NCBI RefSeq assembly: GCF_007655135.1
Contig: NC_045129.1
Span: forward strand, 14,172,274 to 14,236,273
Origin: Punica granatum
Lineage: Eukaryota; Streptophyta; Magnoliopsida; Myrtales; Lythraceae
Length of the DNA stretch: 64,000 nucleotides
Direction of reading: 5' to 3'
Both the position numbers and the translations under genes were made by a program. The notes under the pieces were generated by a model that saw only the letters and a program-made list of their open reading frames with translations, did not search any database and was not told where the DNA came from. How positions within the stretch are numbered: position 1 is the stretch's first letter; every line of letters begins with the position of its first letter. Positions 12,440-22,489 of this stretch are shown piece after piece.

Positions 12440-15400
12440 TGTACGGACCCGAATGTGGACTCTCGTCGGGGCCCGCATTGCGCGCTTTTGGATCGCGCGG
12501 CTTGGGAGTGTCCACCTTCCCGTGGGGACGCGTGACGGACACGCGTGAGAGAAGGAGTCGCCACTTATCATTTTACGACCCGAAGGTCGAGGGCGGATAA
12601 GTTACCCGGGTCTAGGGGTATGGAACACCTAGTTTGTTGTTAAGGCATTGATCTGTGCGGAACCGGAAAATCCGTGTTCGGGGGTTCATGTTACGTGCGG
12701 GCCTATATCCCGCATGCCCTTTCGGTACTCTAGTTTGCTAGGCTTGCATGTTTTATGATTTACCGCATGAATTAAGCTGCACTCGGCTCGCACGTTTTGA
12801 CACCGGAGATTCGGTGAATTAAACGATGTCGGTTGAGAAGCCGAGAGAGAAGTAAACCCGTATGTCGGGGAGTTGCTTCACAATCTTGCGTTACAGTTCA
12901 TCGAACCATGGAGGTTGAATCCCTGGGTGAACCAAAACCGCGAGTTCTTGGATTTACTTGTATCTGGGCAAGCATTAGACCGATTCGATTAATTCGACTC
13001 TCGGACCGTTCGCTCACCGACTGGAATTCTTACAGAATAAATGTACAAAATAAAATCCTTACAATGCTCTCGAAAACAATAAATACAAATTACAAATGGC
13101 CGAATTCCAGTCGACTCGCGTTCGGTTATTATTCCACTTTAACTCACCGTGAGTTTAGGGAAAAAGACCGAAGAACTGAAATTCAATGGACGCTCTCACT
13201 GAATAGGGCGTTGGACCCTGTGAGTGTTGATTAGGGCGTTGAACCCTGTGCTCGATGATTAGGGCGTTGAACCCTAATATTATTCGGCCTAGGGATCAGG
13301 CTCGACCCGCATGGCAAACAGGTGCGGAAAGATAACACGCAACATCTTAATAATAGACAAAGTGTTTGTTATTATCGAGTGTACGTGTTTTAACAAGTTG
13401 TTAATCCGGGGTATTTTGGCATGCAAATCCTACCCTAGACAAACCAGCACGTGCCAATGTTTTAGCATTTGGTTTTGTTTTGAGAACCTGACAAAGAGAG
13501 TCAAATCTCATGTGTGTGGATTGATTTTACAGTTGTTCTGTATTGTGACACTGAATTTCCACTGAATTAGCCAAACTCGTGTTTTGACTCTAGATTTGGA
13601 ATCTAGAATTCCTCCTAACCATTATCTAGTGTTTGGTTAGGTCGAGTGAAAGGTTAATCAGCATTTTGCATGTTTTCTGACAGAGATAACCGTTCTAGTT
13701 ACCCGAGTCTATGTTAGGATGACAGAAACTCATCAGTTAGATAAGAAAAGGCTATGCAGATGAACCTGCACCTGAACAGGTAGCCCGTTCTTATCCCATA
13801 CTGTAGTGTTTCTGTCATGCTAACCTTAAGAGTGTCGTTGAATTGTGAAATGACGATTTTGCCCTTTATTTGAAAATTGTTTTCAGAAAAGGGGAAACAT
13901 CGCAGTGCGGGCCACCTCGGCCTGTAGCCGGTGTCGACCAATTCCCTGGATCGTCCAGGGTTATGCAAGAACCCCGAAAAAGCCAAAGAACCGGTCGGTC
14001 TGCCCGGAAGTGATCTAGAAAGATCTTCTGCATCATAACCTGAGTTACCTGGAATCAGGTAAAAACTCAAGTTGAGACACAGAAGCCCTTTTCAGACGTC
14101 CATGCTACATCGGACCGCGCGTTTCGGGTTTTGAAATTGATAAGTTTGAACAGGGCACCGACGTCATTTGACAACTCATCGACGCGAGTTATCAGTTAAT
14201 GGCCAATTCGTGTAAACTTTATCAGTGTAAAGTGGGTTTAATCATGTGAGCGTCCCGATTAACCCATTTGTGGAATTGATGCTCAAGGGTTATGCCGAAT
14301 GCATTAATTGTGAAAACGATTCACGACTCGACGACCAAGACGATTCCATAAGGATCGAGGATAATTTGGTCCAATGACCGAAACTACCCTCATAACCGAA
14401 TGGACCCGAATGAGTCATCGATACCCGAATCCATGCATGCTTTGTTTTGAAAAGACATTTTCATGCGATATTGCGACGATAATGTAAATTGCAAATTACA
14501 CGAAAGCCGAGAACAGACTCAAAACGGGAAGAGGAAGCCTCATGCAACCCGTACGAGTCTAAGAGGCTCTCGGCCACTTCTCTTTGGAGATAGCCGAGAA
14601 GTCCCATGGCCCGAATGGGGTTCCACGAGGTTTACCCGTCTCGTTTCGAATCATTTCTCGCATGCTCAAACGACAAACATGATAAATGACACGATTAAAC
14701 GAAAATCGGTATTGCCCTGATTTGAATAACGCATTCGAACATGCAAACATGCACAAACAAGTTATTTAAGGAATCGATAAAACAATACCGACTTCATGCA
14801 TGTAAGAAAACACGAGAAGACTCGGGAATCGAACTTGGATCGGGCTAAGAAGGCCGTTCTTAACCCGAGGAAAGCAAGCCAAGTCTCGGTTACCTCTTCT
14901 TGAGGCAAACTCGAGAGCTCTTTTGCTTATTTCGGGTCGGGAAGGTCTTCCGAGGGTCGATCCAAACGTTTCCCGACATGCTAACATGTTAATCGAGGAT
15001 AAATATGCATGATATAATGTAAAAAGTGCATAAACATGAAGTCTTGCAAGTGAACATGCTTTGTGCACCATATTACTCCATAGCCATGCAAATAATGTAA
15101 AAAGCCCTAACTCCTCTAAGTCAAGAGTGATTTACCAAGCCTCGGGATACGAGGAAAGAGTCGGGGAAGTGTTCGAGAGTCGGGTGACTCGGTTGAACGC
15201 TTGAAAGAATGCTCGGGTGCAAGGACATGCACGTTCGGGGAGCTAGGTGCACGGGAGGCCGGCTGGCGTGCGCGGGCGCGCGGCTGTGCGCGCGGCTGGA
15301 CGCGCGAGTGTGCGGCTACGGGTGCACTGTTCACCCGAGAGCACGATCTTCACCCGAAATGAGGAAATCAACCTGAAATGATGAGCAAATGACTTCAAAC

Positions 15401-17282
15401 CAAAAATCTAATTTCATGAATGAACTCCTTGGGTCCAAAACATGTGGTCCATGGAGTTTGAGAAGTTTTGAACTTAAGTCGGGATGATGAACATCGGCTT
15501 CCGACTTAAGAAACTCAAAGCTTTCTTCGGGTTTGCTTCGATTTTTCTCTCTTGGTTTTGAAGTGTTGAAGCTTGCTGGTTCTTGGCTATGGAGTTGAGA
15601 GCTTTTCTTGAGGGAGAAAGCTTGGAGAGAGTGTGCAAGAGGAGAAGTGATTATCTTAATCACTTTTGGGCCATTTATAGGCAAAGCTAATGACACAATT
15701 AGCAAAAGCAAGTGCTCTTAACCCCCATGCTTAGAAAATATCAAGCCTCATCCTCTTCCATTGCATTAATGAAGAAGAGATAAGACATTGATGAGCATTG
15801 ATGAGCATTGATGGAGGCTTGAGTGTTGTCTTCAAACTCTTGGATATTTTCAAGCAAGAGTGCAAGTTGGCTTCTTGCATTGAAGAAGAAGAAGAAGAAG
15901 CTTCTAGAGTAAAGGGTGACTCATCTTGAATAGCCCGTGGGTCCCACGACCGAAGAGGAGAAACCGGGAAAAAGCTCGGTTCTCGATTGATCGCGCATTC
16001 GAAGTTCGTGGTTTGAATTGAACGTCGAATTATCGATATACGCGAGGAAATGGATTTAATGAGTCCGAGATTGGCATTTTCCGTGAGAAATTGCCAAATG
16101 TCTGTATGAGGCTTGGAAGCCGGTTTTGCTCCTTTTATGCATTCAGACCGAGGTTACCCACTTCTGACAGCATATCTTGTATCTGCATCCCACGTCGGTC
16201 ATTTTGACATAAATTGTCAAATTACGTGGGCCCTTGTCCCCTAAGCCGGTAAATACAAATATGGAGCCGGAGATGTCCTAGGAGGCCGAAACTGGATTTC
16301 TCAGATTGCTTTCTGAGTTTCTTGGGCGATCCGGAGATTACTGCGATCTCTGTTTGCTGAGATTGGGCCTATAAGGATATGAAAAGTGCATCTGAGACCC
16401 TTAAAGCACTGCTCGAGGGGTCTAGATGAGTTGTGTGATTCATTCCGACAATTCCACATTGAGCCTTGAGAAGGCTAGCATTGTGTAAGGTAAGCATCCG
16501 GCGTCAAGTTTCCCCAAAGAGGACCTCCGGATATGGATTTTCACTGAAAATGGCCTTTTGTGCCCCTCGGAGGTTACTCGGGAAACCGTAAAGGGTTTTG
16601 CTGTCTGTTTTGCCCAATTGCGAATGTCCGTTGGAGTTTTTAGGGCAATGTAGTGTGAACTTCGTTTGCCGTAATTCCATCAGACCAGTCTCCGGTTACG
16701 CTCTTCCGAGGAAGGGTATGCCCGTTTTGTCATTCGGAAGTCATTCAGAGTGTCTGTATGGCTTCTAAAAGACAATATGAAGCATTGCTCGTGCTCTGTA
16801 TGATTGAGGGGCATGGCCGCATCTGATATTTGGAATTAACTTTTCTTCGAGAAACCGGCATTTTTGGACTTCCACTGAAAAGTTGTCTGTATACAGAAAG
16901 TTGTTCTGTATAGAGCAGATGATTTAGAAAATGCCTTTGGGGACACTTTTCATCTATTTGGCATTGGAGTGGATTTTTGGAGTCCAATATTGGCTATCTT
17001 CCGATAATCGAGCGAACTATCGGAAAATAGAACTGTCCGTGTGATATACTGAAAATGCCGGTTTTGGATATTGTTGAGCTCTCTAGTCACTCTGTTGCTC
17101 TTTGGTGACCCCTAGAGTCCTTCTGTCATATGCATGTGTCATTTGCCCGATTTTACCGACTTGAGGATGAATAGTGATTTTCTGCTCTGTTAAGTCGTTT
17201 TTCTGTATTCTGCTCAGGCTATGGCTTGGATCATTGCTGATATTGTCGTTTGGGAAAGGTGAGCCAAAATGGGGTGCTGACA
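12440..17282 (-). mobile_element. Solo LTR (4,843 bp) of the same Tat family, nested in the outer LTR
   Basis: Read on the minus strand it begins TGTCAGCACCCC (17282) and ends GGTCCGTACA (12440), with perfect TG...CA termini. It is flanked by the 5-bp direct repeat GGTAT (12435-12439 and 17283-17287), a target-site duplication. No internal retrotransposon sequence is present, so it is a solo LTR left by recombination between two LTRs. Its TATA box on the minus strand is at 15674-15679. Because it sits in opposite orientation in a copy of itself, the region looks like a large but permuted inverted repeat (order A, B, A', B'). Confidence 0.92.
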
Positions 17283-17287
17283 GGTAT
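17283..17287. repeat. Target-site duplication of the nested solo LTR (right copy)
   Basis: GGTAT. The outer LTR resumes at 17288 with CGTTGACTCATTCGGG. Confidence 0.85.
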
Positions 17288-18939
17288 CGTTGACTCATTC
17301 GGGTCCATTCGGTTACGAGGGTAGTTTCGGTCATTGGACCAAATATCCTCGATCCTTACGGATTCGTGTTGGTCGCCGAATTACGAATCGTTTTCACAAT
17401 TAAAGTATTCGGCAATAACCTTAAGCATTAATTCCACGAACGGGTTAATCGGGACGTTCACACGGTTAATTCATTCCATTTAAATAACTTTGCACGAATT
17501 GGACATTAATTTGTAACTCGCGTCGACGAATTACAAAACGGTGTTAATGCCCTTTTCAAAACCCTCATACTTTCAAATCCTTATTGTGTTGTTCTCCTTT
17601 TCTGAAAACAAATTTTCAAATCAAGGGCAAGAACATCATTTCGTGATTCACCGACATCCTAGCGCAGTTTAAGATGTCAGTTGGGTATTCTGTATCAAAA
17701 TACAGTTATCGGACTAATCATTTCACTCGACTTAACCAAATCCTAGAAAATGGTTAGGCGGAACTCTAGGTTCCAAATCTAGAGTCAAAATACAAGTTTG
17801 GATCAATTCAGTGGTAATTCAGTGTCACAACACCGAATCACTATAAACGCAATCTACACACATGATATTCGATTCTCTTTTCCAAATTTCCAACAAAAGC
17901 AGAATACTAAAACATTGGCACGTGTTTGATTGCTTAGCATATGGCATTTGCTTGCAAAAACACTTTTGGATTAATAAACTTGTTAATCCACGTACATTCG
18001 GTAAATACAAAACACCTTGTCTGTTATTAACATGTTGCGTGTTATCTTTCCGCACTTGTTTGCCATACGGGTCGAGCTTGATCCCTAGGCCGAATAATAT
18101 TAGGGTTCAACACCCTAATCATCGAGCACAGGGTTCAACGCCCTAATCAACACTCACAGGGTCCAACGCCCTATTCAGTGAGAGCGTCCATTGAATTTCA
18201 GTTCTTCGGTCTTTTTCCCTAAACTCACGGTGAGTTAGAGTGGAATAATAACCGAACGCGAGTCGACTGGAATTCGGCCATTTGTAATTTGTATTTATTG
18301 TTTTCGAGAGCATTGTAAGGATTTTATTTTGTACATTTATTCTGTAAGAATTCCAGTCGGTGAGCGAACGGTCCGAGAGTCGAATTAATCGAATCGGTCT
18401 AATGCTTGCCCAGATACAAGTAAATCCAAGAACTCGCGGTTCTGGTTCACGCAGGGATTCAACCTCCATGGTTCGATGAACTGTAACGCAAGATTGTGAA
18501 CCAATTCCCCGACACACGGGTTTACTTCTCTCTCAGCTTCTCCACCGACATCGTTTAATTCATCGAAGTTACGGAGTCAAAACGTGTGAGCCGAGTGCAG
18601 CCTAATTCATGCGGTATATAAAACAAAAATGCAAGTCTAGCAAACCAGAGTACCGAAAGGGCGTGCGGGATATAGGCCCGCACGTAACATGAACCCCCGA
18701 ACACGGATTTTCCGGTTCCGCACAGATCAATGCCTTAACGACAAACTAGGTGTTCCATACCCCTAGACTCGGGGTAACTTATCCGCCCTCGACCTACGGG
18801 TCGTAAAATGATAAGTGGCGACTCCTTCTCTCACGCGTGTCTGTCACGCGTCCCCACGGGAAGGTGGACACTCCCAAGCCGCGCGATCCAAAAGCGCGCA
18901 ATGCGGGCCCCGACGAGAGTCCACATTCGGGTCCGTACA

Positions 18940-19782
18940 CACTTGGAAGTCGTTCACCTTGATTGTAGGTTTTAGGAGGTATTTCTGATGGGTGAATTCC
19001 AGGGTTTTACACTCAGGTTTGGGTCCAGAATTGTCCAAGGTCTGAACCAGCTTTTCATTGTTTTTTAGAGTTATCACTTCTTTATGGAGCTCATTGAGTT
19101 TTTGGCGAAGTTTTAACTCTGTTTGCATTCTTTCTTTCTCCCGGTTTTCATGCTCTATGGCGCGGGTGTTTCTGATCATCATGTTGAGTAACCTAAGGTT
19201 TTTGGTTTGCTCAGGTTCTTTTGGCTCAACATGTTTTGGAGGAGGTTTTGAGGAGACTACTATTTTGTTGAAGGGTAGTTTCCAAGTTATGGTATTTTCA
19301 GTGAATTTGAGAGCCTTTTTTTCCATGAAAAATTGGTAGAACCAATCCCAGAAAAGGATGTTTTTCTCATTTTCATTCATCCAATGGATCCAACTGTTTT
19401 GCATTATGGTCTCTACATATTTTTGGGTAAAGACTTCGTGCAGCCAGTTTTTCCTTTTTTCATTTTCTTTGGAGCAGAAGTCATTCCTAAGGATGGCTGA
19501 GGCTATTGAAAATGATTTCTCAATCACATAGATCTCAGGGTTAGGATTGATTCTGGTTGCATCAGTTATGGATGAGAATGTGGGTGAAGGGGGTGAAGAC
19601 TCAGTTTCATCTGTGATGGGGATAGAGTACACTGGTCTAGGAATATCGGTGGCGACACTACTTATTCCTCTAAGGTTGGCAGTCCTAGGAGGGTTTTCAG
19701 TAGCTGTTTGGAAAGTGTTTGCCGATGTGGCAACACTGAATGATCTCCTTCTAAGCTCAGGGCTTCTAAAGGAAGAATTTAT
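18940..19782 (-). pseudogene. Component A coat protein (N-terminal part), cut by the Tat LTR
   Basis: This is the continuation, in the same frame, of the movement-protein ORF after a single TAG at 19784-19786. A conserved segment with LHEVFTQKYVE and NILFWDWFYQFF is shared with the first ORF of component B. A helical, charged stretch follows that may form a coiled coil. The zinc finger, protease and reverse transcriptase that should follow are missing, because the 3' end of the Tat LTR abuts at 18940. An open frame runs on through the junction into the LTR (to 18844), giving a chimeric ORF with no biological meaning. The family assignment rests on position and on similarity to the component B ORF. 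Confidence 0.7.
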
Positions 19783-20664
19783 CTAAGGGGTTGAGGTTGA
19801 CTGTATGTCGACTGATCTCCTATGGTGAAAGCTTATGGAAACTCTCCCATCTTGGAACTGGCTCACTCGACTAAGTTCCTCATTTTGAATTTTTTCAGGG
19901 GCAACTGCGTCTTCTAAGACCCATTCTTCAGGAAGAGTTACCTCATTCCACTTAATTAGTCTGGGGACTACAGTGTTTGACCTGGCAATATCAGTTTGGA
20001 AAAGGAGGGTTTCTCCTTTGGGACTATGGTTGAAGGCTTTGGTTGCAAACGCGGAGACCATCGTTTTGTAATGGACTCTGTACACAAGGGCTAAAGGGAT
20101 GGAGCCTAAAGCAATCTTGTAATTGTGCGTTTTAATTTGCAAGGTCAAGCCATGTGTTATGTTTTGGTCTTTGAGGGACATGGTGAAATTTGGGAAACAG
20201 TTGAAATGGACTGGTCCGTCACACAGACTAGTCTCGACTGTCCCAAGGATGGATTCATGGTAGTTCAAAAGCCTAGCATCCCTAAGCACTAGGAGTACTG
20301 AGGTATCTAAGCCTTCTCTGGTCAGGGGTTTTATGCCCACTTGGACAAGCCCTATATGGATGAAATTGTATTTATCGTTATGTTTTTTCAAGGACTCTTG
20401 GTTCAAGAGTTTTATGGTTTGTGAAGAGTTTTTTAGGGGAATGTCCCGCTCTTCAGTTGTTATGGTGTAATCGGTTTTTGAGAAAATTTGTTGGAATTTT
20501 GAGTTTTTATAAATCTGTTTTGAAGCGATTCTTGGGATCTCCCAATCATCGATAGATTTATCAAAACATTCCAAATTGACCTCTTCTCTGTTGAGAACAG
20601 AATCATTATCGAAATTATTTTCAGAAGAACATGTACTCGAAGAACTTGCTTTAAACCAATCTAT
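19783..20664 (-). pseudogene. MP: Component A movement protein (30K superfamily), N-terminal part of ORF1
   Basis: The predicted protein of about 290 residues resembles the cell-to-cell movement proteins of caulimovirids. It has the core region VQVGIKPLTREGLDTSVLL, the conserved LRDAR segment and the later LTLQIKTH and ALVYRVHYK stretches. Movement proteins line plasmodesmal tubules for virus spread. The open frame reaches back to 20664, where the codon homologous to the ATG of component B (22490) is ATA, so the start is lost. It ends with a single in-frame TAG (19784-19786), after which the same frame continues into the coat protein. Confidence 0.8.
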
Positions 20665-21517
20665 ATTTCAAAAACAATAAACCTTCCAGTCTTTCGAACA
20701 TTTATCAAGACTTTCTATACTTTTGCATATCAGTTCCCTATCCTTAGGGTATTCCAGACCAATCCTAGACGAAAGCTCTACAGATCTATAGAACCATTAG
20801 CCTAGAAAGTAGTTCAAAGATGCTATACCGTATCAGATACTCCTACCCAGCTTCTCTCAAGATCAAGATCGGATCTAAGACGTACCTTATTGGCAGAAAT
20901 TCCACCTCACACAGTGTTTCCCTGCAGCATACCTTAAACATACCTTGCCCAACTGCTGTACCTGGTTTTAACAATAATAATAGACAGACAAACTCAGCAA
21001 GACTCTCTATCGATCTATCTCCTATTCCAACTGTTGTACCTAGACGAACGATAATGCAATGGATAACTCTACTCCAGTCGATAACCTCTATCTACTTAGA
21101 CAGTGTTCATAGCACTACCGGGCCATCGCATCCAATTTTTTCCCTGAACACTGCCCTAACCGTCGGGACTTACAAAACGGGGACACCTTAGGACTTCCCC
21201 CCGGGTTATGAACGGTGAATGTGTAGGGTCCATTAGAGCGACTGGATGGACATTAGAGCCTATTGCATTACTTCTTATGCTAGCATCAGTTCATTGTGAT
21301 ATTGGATCTAGACTTCTACAGAGTCCTACGCTATGGCTGCCTAATTACTATGTTTACCAGCTTCAGTTCATTGTATAGGATATGCAAGAATACACTATTG
21401 AAAGAACACTACATGAGTTTCTACCAGCCATGAAGGCGGTCCTAGATGATATGACCTACGAGTTCTACTGGATTTGAGGATCTAAACGGAATAGACATCC
21501 TATCCCCACCTATTCTT
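20665..21517 (-). repeat. Pararetroviral leader, left arm of an ~855-bp inverted repeat
   Basis: This non-coding region lies between the primer site (21516-21530) and ORF1 on the minus strand. It is nearly identical, in reverse complement, to 21634-22489. Small open frames on the opposite strand are antisense to the leader. Long leaders between primer site and first ORF are usual in caulimovirids. Confidence 0.85.
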
Positions 21518-21530
21518 GGCTTTGATACCA
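21516..21530 (-). promoter_or_regulatory. tRNA-Met-type primer-binding site of the pararetrovirus (component A)
   Basis: On the minus strand it reads TGGTATCAAAGCCAA, one mismatch from the caulimovirid consensus TGGTATCAGAGCC that pairs with initiator tRNA-Met. It marks the origin of the viral genome map and fixes the orientation of the minus-strand genes. Confidence 0.8.
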
Positions 21531-21633
21531 TTTACACCCAAGACCTCAACGTAGGGGATAACCATGGAATACAGGTAGAACAAGGATCTGATATGCATAG
21601 ACTGTCAAGATAAAAGTAAGATCAACATGGAGG

Positions 21634-22489
21634 AAGAATAGGTGGGGATAGGATGTCTATTCCGTTTAGATCCTCAGATCCAGTAGAACTCGTAGGTCAT
21701 ATCATCTAGGACCGCCTTCATGGCTGGTAGAAACTCATGTAGTGTTCTTTCAATAGTGTATTCTTGCATATCCTATACAATGAACTGAAGCTGGTAAACA
21801 TAGTAATTAGGCAGCCATAGCGTAGGACTCTGTAGAAGTCTAGATCCAATATCACAATGAACTGATGCTAGCATAAGAAGTAATGCAATAGGCTCTAATG
21901 TCCATCCAGTCGCTCTAATGGACCCTACACATTCACCGTTCATAGGAACCCGGGGGGAAGTCCTAAAGTGTCCCCGTTTTGTAAGTCCCGACGGTTAGGG
22001 CAGTGTTCAGGGGAAAAATTGGATGCGATGGCCCGGTAGTGTTATGAACACCGTCTAAGTAGATGGAGGTTATCGACTGGAGTAGAGTTATCCTTTGCAT
22101 TATCGTTCGTCTAGGTACAGCAGTTGGGATAGGAGATAGATCGATAGAGAGTCTTGCTGAGTTTGTTTGTCTACTATTATTGTTAAAACCAGGTACAGCA
22201 GTTGGGCAAGGTATGTTTAAGGTATGCTGCAGGGAAACACTATGTGAGGTGGGATTTCTGCCAATAAGGTACGTCTTAGATCCGATCTTGATCTTGAGAG
22301 AAGCTGGGTAGGAGTATCTGATACGGTATAGCATCTTTGAACTACTTTCTAGGCTAATGGTTCTATAGATCTGTAGAGCTTTCGTCTAGGATAGGTATGG
22401 AATACCCTAAGGATAGGGAACTGATATGCAAAAATATAGAAAGTCTTGATAAATGTTCGAAAGACTGGAAGGTTTATTGTTTTTGAAAT
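21634..22489 (+). repeat. Pararetroviral leader of component B, right arm of the inverted repeat
   Basis: It starts a few bases after the point where the primer site would be (AAGAATAGGTGGGGATAGG) and runs into the ATG of the component B ORF at 22490. It differs from the left arm by only a few substitutions. The primer site itself is absent here. The 116 bases between the arms (21518-21633) hold the other arm's primer site and the genome-terminal sequence. Confidence 0.85.

Larger units (their letters stand above)
1..18939 (+). mobile_element. Tat-lineage (Ogre/Retand-like) Ty3 LTR retrotransposon, 5' end outside the window
   Basis: The order gag, aspartic protease, intron, reverse transcriptase, RNase H, a second (archaeal-type) RNase H, integrase, long non-coding 3' region, polypurine tract and multi-kilobase LTR is characteristic of the Tat clade of Ty3 elements. 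The internal region ends with a purine-rich tract at 9491-9504. The 3' LTR runs 9505-12439 plus 17288-18939 and is split by a nested solo LTR. The LTR starts TATCAGCACC, where the nested copy has TGTCAGCACC, and ends CCGTACA. The element inserted into the coat-protein region of an endogenous pararetrovirus at 18940. Two in-frame stops in gag-pro and one frameshift before RT show that this copy is dead. The target-site duplication cannot be checked because the 5' end is not in the window. Confidence 0.88.
9505..18939 (+). repeat. 3' LTR of the Tat element, split by a nested solo LTR
   Basis: The LTR is made of 9505-12439 and 17288-18939, together about 4.59 kb. It aligns throughout, in reverse complement, with the nested solo LTR at 12440-17282. 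It starts TATCAGCACC (a G to A change in the canonical TG) and ends CCGTACA. A TATA box is present at 11103-11108 (CCTATAAATGG), followed by a CT-rich leader, so transcription should start about 1.6 kb into the LTR. A GC-rich stretch of CGCGCACGCC-type repeats lies at 11480-11600. Beyond 18939 the sequence is the coat-protein region of an endogenous pararetrovirus. Confidence 0.85.

Noticed and set aside
12833..13234. 133-codon frame, with a match at 18143-18517
   Set aside because: Both lie inside the two LTR copies and are homologous non-coding LTR sequence.
18800..18830. tRNA primer-binding site TGGCGACTCC at 18814
   Set aside because: It resembles a Tat primer site, but the LTR continues to CCGTACA at 18939 and the solo LTR contains the same motif inside its ends, so it is LTR-internal here.
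9505..18939. A giant foldback or inverted-duplication element
   Set aside because: The order of homologous blocks is A-B-A'-B', not A-B-B'-A', and the ends and GGTAT duplication show a solo LTR nested in another LTR.
20820..22334. Two 123-codon frames with similar proteins (20820-21191 and 21963-22334)
   Set aside because: They are antisense to the viral leader in each arm of the inverted repeat. Shared sequence alone explains their similarity.
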